DNA of 44,861 nt from DASZHJ01 sp035581425. GTDB lineage: Bacteria > Pseudomonadota > Alphaproteobacteria > ATCC43930 > CGMCC-115725. Shown here in pieces: positions 31,146 through 39,061 of this stretch. Position 1 is the first letter of the stretch; each line of letters begins with the position of its first letter. Made by a program: the position numbers and the translations under genes. Below the pieces are notes generated by a model. The model was not told where the DNA came from. It did not search any database and saw only the letters and a program-made list of their open reading frames with translations. Location: positions 1 through 44,861 of the forward strand of contig DATJVP010000156.1 of NCBI GenBank assembly GCA_035581425.1. The letters are read 5' to 3'.

Positions 31146-31835
31146 TCAATCGAGCCCCACCGTGGCCCGCGCGAATTCCTCGATGTAATCGACGAGCCGG
31201 TCCGAGGCGTTTCGCGCGGCATCGACTTCGCCCCGGGCGATCGCGCGCGCGACCTCCGCGTGGAGGCGCGCCGCGAGCGGCATGTCGGCTGCCTCCTTAT
31301 AGTGGAGATACCAAAAGCGCCGCGAAAGGCCCTGCAGCAACGCCACCGCGCTCGCCGCGAACTCGTTGCGCGCGGCGGCGACAGTGACTTCGTTGTACTC
31401 GCGGTCGAGACGCATGAAGGCGCGGTCGTCATTGGCCGCTGCAGCGGCCTCCATTCCGCCGGCGATCCCTTCGAGCTGCTTGCGCTCGGCCTCGCTGGCG
31501 CGTCGCGCCGCCTGCGCCGCCACCAGACGCTCGATCTCGCGCCGCAGCTCCAAGAGCCGCAATTGCGTCTTGATGTTGATCTCGGAGACGATGATGCCGC
31601 GATGGGGGATGATCGTGACCAGACGCTCGCGGGCGAGACGCCAGAGCGCCTCGCGGATCGGCGTCCGCCCGAAACCGAGCCGCGACGCAAGGATCGCCTC
31701 CGAGACTACCGTTCCCGGCGGGATCTCCAGCGTGACGATCTGCTCCTCGAGCGCGCGATAGGCCTGCTCGGTGAGGCTCTCGCCGGGCTCGGGCCGCGGG
31801 CGGCGGCGACCTCGCGCGGCGGCTTGCCTAACCAC
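31146..31835 (-). CDS. GntR-family regulator (FCD type)
   Basis: 229 residues from a GTG at 31835 that overlaps the DUF6166 stop by 8 bases; longer readings lie wholly inside the DUF6166 gene. Winged helix at about 21-85 (L-T-E-Q-A-Y-R-A-L-E-E-Q-I-V, E-A-I-L-A-S-R-L-G-F-G-R-T-P-I-R-E-A-L, V-T-I-I-P-H-R-G-I-I-V). The C-terminal helical FCD effector domain has R-L-D-R-E-Y-N-E-V and R-L-H-A-E-V-A-R-A-I. It probably represses the surrounding oxidation genes, with a candidate operator at 31108-31130. Confidence 0.93.
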   Translation of the reverse strand: MVRQAAARGRRRPRPEPGESLTEQAYRALEEQIVTLEIPPGTVVSEAILASRLGFGRTPIREALWRLARERLVTIIPHRGIIVSEINIKTQLRLLELRREIERLVAAQAARRASEAERKQLEGIAGGMEAAAAANDDRAFMRLDREYNEVTVAAARNEFAASAVALLQGLSRRFWYLHYKEAADMPLAARLHAEVARAIARGEVDAARNASDRLVDYIEEFARATVGLD

Positions 31836-32130
31836 GGCCGAGCGCCCGGTCGATCTCGGCGCCGGTGAGGCGCCAGGCGTTGTCGAGATGCGCGACCACA
31901 TCGCGCATGAATCCCTCATAGCGCGAAAGCGCCTCGCGGTCGTCGCCGAGATGGTCGGCAAGGAGCGCCAGGGCGAGCTGCGCCGGCCCCGGCCCCTCGA
32001 AGGTCCATTCGAAACCGGTCTTGGAGAGGCGCTTCAGGTCATAGCGCGGTGCAAGCGGCTTGCCGTCCACGGTGACGATCGAGCCGTCGAGACTGCGTCC
32101 GCCCTCATAGACTTTCATCGCGGCGTCCAT
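31828..32130 (-). CDS. DUF6166 domain protein
   Basis: 100 residues from the ATG at 32130; an ATG four codons later (32118) is also possible. M-K-V-Y-E-G-G-R, then G-F-E-W-T-F-E-G-P-G-P-A-Q-L-A-L-A-L-L-A-D-H-L-G-D-D and R-D-V-V-A-H-L are the conserved parts of DUF6166, a small uncharacterised family. It sits 2 bases after the alcohol dehydrogenase stop and overlaps the gntR start, so it is translationally coupled to both. Confidence 0.82.
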   Translation of the reverse strand: MDAAMKVYEGGRSLDGSIVTVDGKPLAPRYDLKRLSKTGFEWTFEGPGPAQLALALLADHLGDDREALSRYEGFMRDVVAHLDNAWRLTGAEIDRALGRG

Positions 32131-32132
32131 CC

Positions 32133-33236
32133 TCAGTCGAAGGCGATGACTGCGCGCACGATCTCGCCGCGCTTCAAGGCAGCAAAGCCCTCGTTGATCT
32201 CCTCGAGCCGGATGCGTCGGCTCACGAGCTCGTCGAGCTTCAGATGCCCGTCGAGATAGGCTTGCGCGAGCATCGGGAAATCGCGCTGCGGTCGCGCCCC
32301 GCCATAGCTGGAGCGCAAGATCCGCTTCTCACCCATGAGCGAGCCCCAGCGGAAGGCGACATCCTGGTTCACATTGACCTTGCCGAGCCAAACGATCTGT
32401 CCGCCCGGCCGCACCATTTCCGCCGAGAGGCGAAAGGCGCGGGGATCGCCCGCGGCCTCGAGGACGCAATCGGCGCCACGCTGCCGCGTCAGCGATTTCG
32501 CCGCCGCAGCCGGGTCCTCGCGTCCGGCATTCACGGCATGGGTCGCGCCCAATTGCCGCGCGAGGGCAAGCTTGCCGTCGTCGAGGTCGATGGCGAGGAT
32601 CGCGCCCGCCCCCGCGAGCCGCGCACCCTGCACCGCGCTCAATCCGACCGCGCCGCAGCCGATCACTGCGACGACAGCACCGTAAGGTATCTGCGCGATC
32701 CGCGTGGCGCCGCCCACTCCCGTCATCACGCCGCAGCCGATGAGGCAGGCGCGGTCGAAGGGTATTTCCCTCGGCACCACGACAGCGCTCTGCGCGGGCA
32801 CGATGCAGTACTCGGCGAAGGAGGCGATATACATCATGTGATGCACGGGCGTGCCGCCGAGGTTCAGCTTCGTGCGGCCGTCGAATTGCACCGCTTTGGG
32901 ACCGAGGCCGAGATAGGTCTCGCACAGGATCGGCTGTCCGTGATCGCAGTAGTAGCAGTGGCCGCAATGCGGGTTCCAGGAGATCACCACGGGATCGCCG
33001 GGGCGAAGCTGCGAGACGGACTCGCCCACTCTCTCGATCGTGCCGGCAGCCTCGTGCCCCAGCACGATCGGCATCGGGTAGGCCAACTGCCCTTCGATCA
33101 CCTCGAGATCGGTGTGACAAAGACTGGTCGCGCGGATGCGCACGAGGACGTCGTCGCGCGCGAGATCCTCGGCCTCCAGCGTCTCGATCGTGATCGGCTC
33201 GCGCGGACGATGCAGCACCGCAGCCCGGAATTTCAT
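32133..33236 (-). CDS. Zinc-dependent alcohol dehydrogenase
   Basis: 367 residues from the ATG at 33236. Medium-chain dehydrogenase. Catalytic-zinc ligands are C40 in S-L-C-H-T-D and H61-E62 in G-H-E-A-A-G; the third is in L-I-G-C-G-V. The structural zinc site is C91, C94, C97 and C105. The NAD-binding loop is G-C-G-A-V-G-L-S. The pattern resembles the class III-like/aryl-alcohol branch; substrate unknown. It leads the operon with DUF6166 and gntR. Its upstream region has AT-rich patches (CCAATATAC, AATATC) that might hold a second GntR site. Confidence 0.94.
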   Translation of the reverse strand: MKFRAAVLHRPREPITIETLEAEDLARDDVLVRIRATSLCHTDLEVIEGQLAYPMPIVLGHEAAGTIERVGESVSQLRPGDPVVISWNPHCGHCYYCDHGQPILCETYLGLGPKAVQFDGRTKLNLGGTPVHHMMYIASFAEYCIVPAQSAVVVPREIPFDRACLIGCGVMTGVGGATRIAQIPYGAVVAVIGCGAVGLSAVQGARLAGAGAILAIDLDDGKLALARQLGATHAVNAGREDPAAAAKSLTRQRGADCVLEAAGDPRAFRLSAEMVRPGGQIVWLGKVNVNQDVAFRWGSLMGEKRILRSSYGGARPQRDFPMLAQAYLDGHLKLDELVSRRIRLEEINEGFAALKRGEIVRAVIAFD

Positions 33237-33296
33237 TGCCTTACGCCCCCAATAGGACCGGCAGTACACCAATATACAGGCAATATCTTCGTGCTT

Positions 33297-33321
33297 GCCA
33301 GCCTGCGGCGAGGAGGCTGGC
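33297..33321. other. Stem-loop in the ADH/MucR-like intergenic region
   Basis: GCCAGCCT and AGGCTGGC form a perfect eight-pair stem with a nine-base loop. It lies 61 bases upstream of the ADH start and 189 bases upstream of the MucR-like gene. The rest of the 273-base gap (33237-33509) is unusually AT-rich in places (TATTAAATTC) and holds no gene I can support. Confidence 0.35.
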
Positions 33322-33509
33322 GCTCGCCCGACGGGGAGAGACTGTCCTCGCCTGCCTCCGCGCTATCTGCTATTAAATTCTTACCTTCCTCATGCGGAGC
33401 CAATCTTGGTTCCGAGCGCAATCGGAGAAAGCGCAACTCGACGTAGAAAAACTCGGCATCTCCGTACCGCGCTTACATCTGGAGTGTGAACGGATACTTT
33501 GAGCTTTCA

Positions 33510-34328
33510 ATGAACGACGCGACGGAAACATCCGCGGCTACCGCGGAGTCTGCCCATGACATGGAAACTTCCGCGATGAGACACGAGACCGAGCAGCCGC
33601 CGGTCGCACTGGTCGCGAGCATGGTGGCCCGGATCCTCGGAGGCAGGGGATTGCCCGCGAGCGAGGTACCGGCCCTCATCGATACCGTCAGAGACGCGGT
33701 GGCGCGCATCCTGAACCCGCCTCCGGCCATTTCCGAAGATAGCGTTGACGAGACCCCCGAGGTGCCGCGTATCCGACAGGGCCGAGGCCGCCCGCGCCGC
33801 AGCACCGGCCGCAAACCCGGGCGGCCGCGCAAGACGACAGTGCCGACGCCGGTCGAGGCACCTGCTCCGCCACCGGCGCCGCGTCTCGTGCGCCGCGCGG
33901 AGGCGCTGATGGCGCCGACGGCAGCGAGCGAACCCGCCATGCTGGAGACGCCACCGAATACGGCCGTGCGCGGCGTCGTCCGCTGGTTCGATCCCGCCCG
34001 TCAGGCCGGCGGGTTGCGGCTTACCGGCGTTCCCGAAGACGTGCCGGTCGAGCCCGCGGTATTCGCCGCAGCCGGCGTCACCCGCCTCTTCAAGGGGCAG
34101 GAAGTCGAAGCCGAGCTCGACCGGACGAACGGTCGCGTGCGCGTCACGGCGCTGCGTGTCCCCGGCGGACCTGCGCGGATGCAAAGCGCCTCCGGCCCGA
34201 TCGCGGCACTGGGTGGCCGCAAACCGCGTGTCGTCATCGTCGAGAAGAAGCGCGATGCGCTGAAGCGCGTCGCCGCGCGGAGCGAAGCCGAGCATCTCCT
34301 CGGCTCCAACGGGCATACCAAGCCATAG
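33510..34328 (+). CDS. MucR-like / AT-hook / cold-shock-like fusion protein
   Basis: 272 residues from the ATG at 33510; a GTG at 33486 would add eight residues. Residues 32-68 (L-V-A-S-M-V-A-R-I-L then G-L-P-A-S-E-V-P-A-L-I-D-T-V) match the N-terminal oligomerisation part of MucR/Ros regulators, but the zinc finger is missing. Two AT-hook motifs follow: G-R-G-R-P-R-R (91-97) and K-P-G-R-P-R-K (102-108). After a Pro/Ala linker, residues 152-216 follow a cold-shock domain (R-G-V-V-R-W-F-D-P, F-K-G-Q-E-V-E-A-E-L) with degenerate RNA-binding motifs. A nucleic-acid-binding, perhaps nucleoid-organising, role is inferred. Confidence 0.82.
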   Translation: MNDATETSAATAESAHDMETSAMRHETEQPPVALVASMVARILGGRGLPASEVPALIDTVRDAVARILNPPPAISEDSVDETPEVPRIRQGRGRPRRSTGRKPGRPRKTTVPTPVEAPAPPPAPRLVRRAEALMAPTAASEPAMLETPPNTAVRGVVRWFDPARQAGGLRLTGVPEDVPVEPAVFAAAGVTRLFKGQEVEAELDRTNGRVRVTALRVPGGPARMQSASGPIAALGGRKPRVVIVEKKRDALKRVAARSEAEHLLGSNGHTKP

Positions 34329-34343
34329 GGCCGCGACCGCGGG

Positions 34344-34363
34344 CGGTCACCGAACGGTCACCG
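34344..34363 (+). promoter_or_regulatory. Tandem CGGTCACCG repeat upstream of the GST gene
   Basis: Two exact copies of CGGTCACCG at 34344-34352 and 34355-34363, 11 bases apart centre to centre, i.e. on the same face of the helix. They lie 87 bases before the GST start and 15 bases after the MucR-like gene stop. Possible regulator site. Confidence 0.35.
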
Positions 34364-34449
34364 GGGCGTGATACCCCCTCGGTGCGACGGCAGCGTATGC
34401 TCGCCGGCAACACCGCGCCCGACCCGACCGATCAGCAAGGAGACCGCCC

Positions 34450-35091
34450 ATGGCCGCCCCTATCGTCTACGGTCCCGCCTACAGCACCTACGTACGCACG
34501 GTCCGTCTTGCGCTCGAGGAGAAGCCTGCTTCCTACGAGCTCATCGACGTCGCCATGCTGAAAGGCGCACACCAGGAGCCCAACTTCCTCACGCGCTCTC
34601 CATTCGGCAAGGTGCCGGCCTTCTCGCATGACGGCTTCGATGTCTACGAGACCGACGCCATCCTCCGCTACATCGATCAGGCGATTCCCGGGCAGTCGCT
34701 GCAGCCGATGGACGCGCAGCCGCGCGCGCGGATGAACCAGATCGTCGGCATCGTCGATTCCTTCGCCTATCCCAACATGATTTCGCGGATCGTAATGCAT
34801 CGCTTGGTGCGCCCCATGCTGGGCGAGCAGCCCGATGAAGCCACGATCAAGAGCGGCATTCCCACCGCCGAGATCTGCCTCGCGGAGTTCGACCGCCTGA
34901 TGGGCGCCAACAAGTTCCTCGCAGGCGACAAGATCAGCCTTGCCGATCTCTTCGTGGCACCGATCTACCACTACCTCGCGCTGACGCCCGAGGGCGAGTC
35001 GATGCTGAAGCCGCACGCGAGGCTCAGGGCGTGGTGGGATCAGATGAAGGCCCGCAACAGCGTAGCAACGACGGAGCCGAAATTCGGCTGA
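34450..35091 (+). CDS. Glutathione S-transferase family protein
   Basis: 213 residues with an AAGGAG ribosome-binding site 7 bases before the ATG. N-terminal thioredoxin-like half: G-P-A-Y-S-T-Y-V-R-T-V-R, then S-P-F-G-K-V-P-A-F with the cis-proline, and Y-E-T-D-A-I-L-R-Y-I-D for glutathione binding. C-terminal helical half: F-L-A-G-D-K-I-S-L-A-D-L-F-V-A-P. Serine or tyrosine near residue 11-14 may be the catalytic residue. Substrate unknown. It converges with the patatin gene, 5 bases apart. Confidence 0.93.
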   Translation: MAAPIVYGPAYSTYVRTVRLALEEKPASYELIDVAMLKGAHQEPNFLTRSPFGKVPAFSHDGFDVYETDAILRYIDQAIPGQSLQPMDAQPRARMNQIVGIVDSFAYPNMISRIVMHRLVRPMLGEQPDEATIKSGIPTAEICLAEFDRLMGANKFLAGDKISLADLFVAPIYHYLALTPEGESMLKPHARLRAWWDQMKARNSVATTEPKFG

Positions 35092-35096
35092 GGCCG

Positions 35097-36581
35097 CTAG
35101 CGCGGCGGCGCGGCCTGTGCCGTCCGCGCCGGCGCGACGCGGTGAGGCGGGTAGTCCGCGATGAACTGCCGGAGCGCGGCGGAACTGAGCACGGCGTCGT
35201 GCCCCGCCGAGACCAGCAGGTCCACGTCCTCACGCTGGATCGTGAGACCCGTTGGGATCGCGAGTAGCTTGTCCTTCTCTGGCCCGGGCTCCATTCCCGA
35301 GAGCGAGATGTGGACCAGCGTACCCTTCACGTCGTCGCAGGCGATGCCGTCGATCGCAGGGGCGGTGCCGCAACGCGCCTTCTTGAGCGCGACGGTCAAT
35401 CTGTTGATCTGCTCGACCACGGTGGTGAGCGTCTCGAAGTTGTAGCGGTCGATCTGCGCGCCCGAGACTAGGCCGAAGAGGGACATGATCCCGCCCACGG
35501 CTTGGCGGCGGGCGACGCTTGAGTCCTGCGCGCCCTGCCCGTCGATGCTGATGACGAGAATGCGACGAATGTTGAGTAGCCGGCTGCCGGCGATCGCCGA
35601 CGTGGATTGCGAGACTTCCTCCATGGCGGTGCCGCTAGCGCGGAGCGCGAGGTTATCCGAGACGCCGCCGTCTACCAGATGCACATAGGTCGTCTGCTTC
35701 TCGTCGAGATAGCGTTCGGCGAATATGCTCTGGACCCCGATGCGCGACAGCGGATCGGCGCGCTGCCCCGGCGTCACCCGCAATAGCCAGCCGGGCTTCC
35801 GCCCGCCGCACTGCGCGGCACGGTTCGTGAGCGTCACCGGCGAGAAGAGACCAGGGAATCCGTTGGAGGCCGCGACCGCACGCGCGACCGGAAATACCTC
35901 GAGGTCAGAGCAGATGAGATCGAAGTTTTCCTGCGTGAACAGGAAGGGCGTGCCGTAGGAGAGATCCGTTGCGTCGATCGCGATCAACGGGCGCCCGCGC
36001 TTCTGCAAATCGGCGAAGGTCGCGCCGTGGAACATCGTCCGATCGTAGACGCGCTCCATGAAGTCGTTGGTCCCGACCGTGGGATCGGCGAGCCAAGTCC
36101 AGTTCCAGGGCAGCAGGTAGATCCCGAAGATATAGGACTCGGTGTCGTCATAAAGGAAATCGGTCTCGAACTTTCCGAACGCAGCTTCGCGATAGAGCCC
36201 GTAATAGGCGGCGGGAAAACTGCCGCCGGAGACGCCGGAAATCGCATCGACCTCTCCGAGAAGGGGCCGCGCGCCCGACGGGGTTGGAACCGAGAATTCG
36301 CGCATCCCCTTTAGCGCACCATAGGCGAAGGCCGCGGAGCGCTTGCCGCCGCCGGACATCCCCACCAGGATCAGCATGTCCGGTGCGCCCTCTGCGACGG
36401 ACGAGAGCGAGGCCAAGCGATAGCCGCCCTTGGAAATACGTTCGCTGCCTGGCGGGTTGAGCTGATCCGGCTTAAGCGCGACCGTATCCTCGACGGTCAG
36501 GGAGGCGCATCCACCGACCAGCGCGACGGTCGTCAGAACCGAGAGCGCGGCCAATCGCCCCGTCGCGGATCGCCCGATCAT
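35097..36581 (-). CDS. Patatin-like phospholipase, lipoprotein
   Basis: 494 residues. A lipoprotein signal peptide ends in L-V-G-G-C with C25 as the lipidation site, so the enzyme is probably anchored to a membrane facing the periplasm. Patatin motifs: oxyanion loop G-M-S-G-G-G-K-R-S near 74-82, nucleophile S118 in G-V-S-G-G, and the dyad aspartate in V-D-G-G-V-S-D. The family hydrolyses acyl lipids. The middle part (F-Y-L... to W-L-A-D-P-T-V-G) is longer than in the shortest patatins. The protein may act in envelope lipid turnover. Confidence 0.92.
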   Translation of the reverse strand: MIGRSATGRLAALSVLTTVALVGGCASLTVEDTVALKPDQLNPPGSERISKGGYRLASLSSVAEGAPDMLILVGMSGGGKRSAAFAYGALKGMREFSVPTPSGARPLLGEVDAISGVSGGSFPAAYYGLYREAAFGKFETDFLYDDTESYIFGIYLLPWNWTWLADPTVGTNDFMERVYDRTMFHGATFADLQKRGRPLIAIDATDLSYGTPFLFTQENFDLICSDLEVFPVARAVAASNGFPGLFSPVTLTNRAAQCGGRKPGWLLRVTPGQRADPLSRIGVQSIFAERYLDEKQTTYVHLVDGGVSDNLALRASGTAMEEVSQSTSAIAGSRLLNIRRILVISIDGQGAQDSSVARRQAVGGIMSLFGLVSGAQIDRYNFETLTTVVEQINRLTVALKKARCGTAPAIDGIACDDVKGTLVHISLSGMEPGPEKDKLLAIPTGLTIQREDVDLLVSAGHDAVLSSAALRQFIADYPPHRVAPARTAQAAPPR

Positions 36582-36600
36582 GCGTCCCCCGAATTCCGGC

Positions 36601-36619
36601 GCCTCGACGCCGTCGAGGC
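36601..36619. other. Stem-loop before the patatin gene
   Basis: GCCTCGAC-GCC-GTCGAGGC, eight perfect pairs and a three-base loop, 20-38 bases before the patatin start. Further upstream, CCCCCG...CGGGGG pairs may end the cupin transcript. Confidence 0.35.
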
Positions 36620-36723
36620 AGCCACCCGCAATGAGCTAAATTGCAGAGACGGCCCTTCAATGGGCGACGCGAAATCCCCCGTCCACACCCCGCGTCGGGA
36701 GGTGATCGGGGGGCTGTCGAAGG

Positions 36724-37281
36724 TCAGTTTGCGGCGAGGGCGGCGTTCGCTTCCTCGAAACGCCGCATGTTTCTCTCCACGTCGTAGGGCCGCTCCGTGA
36801 GGCTCTCCGAATCCCACTCACTGCGGCGCTTCGCGAAGAAGTCGCCGCCATAGACATGGATCGCACCGGTCAGGCGCGGGATCGGGTTGGTGACGGAGTG
36901 GATGATGTCCTTGCCGAGCGGCTCGGCGTCCTTCTCCGAGAGCGCCTTTGCTCCAGCGGCCTCGACGCGGCTGCCGTCGCGGACGGTCGTCCGGCGCCAG
37001 AATATGTTGTCCTCGCGCCCGCTGTAGATGCCGATCACCGCCCACATGCGATGATTGTGCGGCAGGATCGTCATGTAGGGTCCCCAGATCACGTTGAGAA
37101 CCGTGAGCTCATTCGAATGGTGAAGCTTCTGGACCCCGCCGCGCGTCGGCTCGCCCAGCGCTCTCAAGACGGCGGAAGGATCGCTCACCGCTCGCGCCAC
37201 GATCTCCCGAACCGTCTTGTGCGAGGGGTCGCTCGCGACCGCAGCCAGACAGTCCTCGATAAACCGATCCCGATCGAACAT
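36724..37281 (-). CDS. Cysteine dioxygenase-like cupin
   Basis: 185 residues from the ATG at 37281. The double-stranded beta-helix motif is seen in I-L-P-H-N-H-R-M-W-A-V-I-G-I-Y-S-G-R-E-D-N, with histidines placed to bind iron, and later in I-I-H-S-V-T-N-P. This matches the predicted metal-dependent enzymes related to cysteine dioxygenase. The reaction is unknown. It is the last gene on the minus strand after soxBDAG, an SDR and a hydrolase; an 80-base gap leaves co-transcription uncertain. Confidence 0.88.
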   Translation of the reverse strand: MFDRDRFIEDCLAAVASDPSHKTVREIVARAVSDPSAVLRALGEPTRGGVQKLHHSNELTVLNVIWGPYMTILPHNHRMWAVIGIYSGREDNIFWRRTTVRDGSRVEAAGAKALSEKDAEPLGKDIIHSVTNPIPRLTGAIHVYGGDFFAKRRSEWDSESLTERPYDVERNMRRFEEANAALAAN

Positions 37282-37361
37282 CACGATCCTCCAGGGCAAG
37301 TCACTCGACGGCACCTCCGCGAAGCTTAGTCATTTTGCGCTGCCAAGACCAGTCTCGACAT

Positions 37362-38243
37362 TCAGCGCAGGCCCAAGATGGTCCCTGCCATCGCCCGCGG
37401 ATCGCGCCGCGGCCAGCGCCCGCTCTCCACCTGGTGAAGAAAATCGTCGACGGCCGCGTTGAAGAGGGCGGGCTCCTCGATGTTGATGGTGTGTCCGCTG
37501 TTGGGAATGACGACGAGCCCCGCGGTGGGGATCGTGCGCTTCAAATAGAGGCCGGGCTCGAGGCAGGGCCAGTCCTCGTCGCCGGTCACGACGAGCGTCG
37601 GCACTTCGATCCGAGCGAGCCGGTCCTCGAGATCGTAGAGCGAGGGCCGCTGGCGCTGCACTCCAAGAAGCGTCATCGCCGAGCCCGTCGTCGAATGCTC
37701 CGCGAGCTGGCGCGCGAACTCAGCGAAGCCGCGGGGGTCCTTGTTCTCGAACTGAACCCGGGTTGGACCCCGCGCATAGCTAGGTGCTACCTCCGCTATC
37801 CCCTTGGCTTGGAGCGTTGCCGCGGTCTTCTCGGCCTCGGCCTGGAATTGCTGGCGCTTTCCGGGCTCGGCGCCGTAGCCGCAGCCCGCGACGACGATCG
37901 AATGTGCGCGCGGCGCGTAGCGCAGGCCGAAATGCAGCGTCGCGAAGCCGCCCATGGAAAGGCCCACCACATGCGCCTTCTCGATCCCGAGCGCATCCAT
38001 GACGGCGCGGATGTCGTCGCAGGCGCGATCCTGCGAGTAGCGCGAGACGTCGGAGGGGACGTCCGAGGGTGGGTAACCCCGCGCGTTATAGGCGACGCAG
38101 CGGTAGCGCCGCGCGAAATAGCGCATCTGCGGTTCCCAGCTCCGGTGATCGCCCGCGAACTCATGCACGAAGATCACGGCGGTTCCGGAGCCCACCTCCT
38201 CGTAAAAGAGACGGATGCCGTCGTCGGCGCTGAGAAGAGGCAT
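37362..38243 (-). CDS. Alpha/beta hydrolase
   Basis: 293 residues from the ATG at 38243. Catalytic triad: S96 in V-V-G-L-S-M-G-G-F, D222 or D224 in V-T-G-D-E-D-W-P and H251 in N-S-G-H-T-I-N. Y-N-A-R-G-Y-P-P-S-D is the loop after strand 4. It lies 20 bases after the SDR stop and is probably co-transcribed with it. The pairing with an SDR suggests a small catabolic pathway for an ester, lactone or ring product; substrate unknown. Confidence 0.92.
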   Translation of the reverse strand: MPLLSADDGIRLFYEEVGSGTAVIFVHEFAGDHRSWEPQMRYFARRYRCVAYNARGYPPSDVPSDVSRYSQDRACDDIRAVMDALGIEKAHVVGLSMGGFATLHFGLRYAPRAHSIVVAGCGYGAEPGKRQQFQAEAEKTAATLQAKGIAEVAPSYARGPTRVQFENKDPRGFAEFARQLAEHSTTGSAMTLLGVQRQRPSLYDLEDRLARIEVPTLVVTGDEDWPCLEPGLYLKRTIPTAGLVVIPNSGHTINIEEPALFNAAVDDFLHQVESGRWPRRDPRAMAGTILGLR

Positions 38244-38263
38244 TCGATACTCCCTGCGATCGG

Positions 38264-39040
38264 TCAACCCGAGCGATTGGCGAGGCCGCCGTCGATAGTG
38301 ATGATGGTGCCGGTGGTGAAGCCCGAGAGATCGGATGCAAGGAAAGCCGCCATCGCAGCGATCTCCTCCGGCGTCGCCGCGCGGCCGAAGGGTAAAGCCT
38401 TTTCCAGCTCCCGCCAGCGCTCGGGATCGCCGAAGCGGGTCTTCGCCTCGAGCTTGGTGAGCGTAACGTGCCGCTCTGTCGAGACGGGGCCGGGATTGAT
38501 TCCGACGACGCGGACGCCGAATTTCGGGCTCATGCCGCCGAGGGCGCGCGTGAAGGCCATCAGCGAGGCGTTCCCGGCCGAGCCGGCGATGTAGTTGGCG
38601 TTCATCTTCTCGCCGGCGGCGCCGATGATGTTCACGATCACGCCGCGTCCCCGCTCCTTCATCAGTCGGAAGTACTCCCGCGTCAGATTGATATAGCCGA
38701 AGACCTTGAGGTCCCAGGCCGCGCGCCAGCGCGTCTCGTCCACGCTCTCGATGTCGCCGCCGGGAATGGCGCCAGCGTTGTTCACGAGGATGTCGAGGTC
38801 GGGATACTTGCGCGCGAGGGCGGCAGCGCTGCCGGTCACGCTCATGTCGAGCGGCTCCGCGATCGCCGAGACATTCGCCTCCGCGAGAATACGGTCGCGC
38901 GCCGCCGCGAGATCGGCAGCCGTGCGCGACACCAGGACCACGTCGCAACCTTCCTGCGCGAGAAAACGGGCCGTTGCGAGCCCGATACCCTTGGAGGCGC
39001 CGGTCACCAGCGCCTTGCGTCCCCTGAGATTGAGATCCAT
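38264..39040 (-). CDS. SDR-family protein with a lost YxxxK motif
   Basis: 258 residues. The cofactor loop T-G-A-S-K-G-I-G (14-21) and N-N-A-G are normal. Where Y-x-x-x-K is expected before the F-T-R-A-L helix, the sequence reads Y-I-A-G-S-A-G-N-A-S-L-M-A; the lysine position is Asn and the tyrosine is not four residues before it. The C-terminus (G-F-T-T-G-T-I-I-T-I-D-G-G) is typical. It may bind NAD(P) with altered or no redox activity. The start lies 21 bases after the soxG stop. Confidence 0.9.
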   Translation of the reverse strand: MDLNLRGRKALVTGASKGIGLATARFLAQEGCDVVLVSRTAADLAAARDRILAEANVSAIAEPLDMSVTGSAAALARKYPDLDILVNNAGAIPGGDIESVDETRWRAAWDLKVFGYINLTREYFRLMKERGRGVIVNIIGAAGEKMNANYIAGSAGNASLMAFTRALGGMSPKFGVRVVGINPGPVSTERHVTLTKLEAKTRFGDPERWRELEKALPFGRAATPEEIAAMAAFLASDLSGFTTGTIITIDGGLANRSG

Positions 39041-39061
39041 GCCGTCGCCTCCCCGCGCGAC

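Noticed and set aside
37335..38594. 419-codon plus-strand frame across the hydrolase and SDR genes
   Set aside because: It lies antisense to two well-supported genes and has shadow-like composition and no motif.
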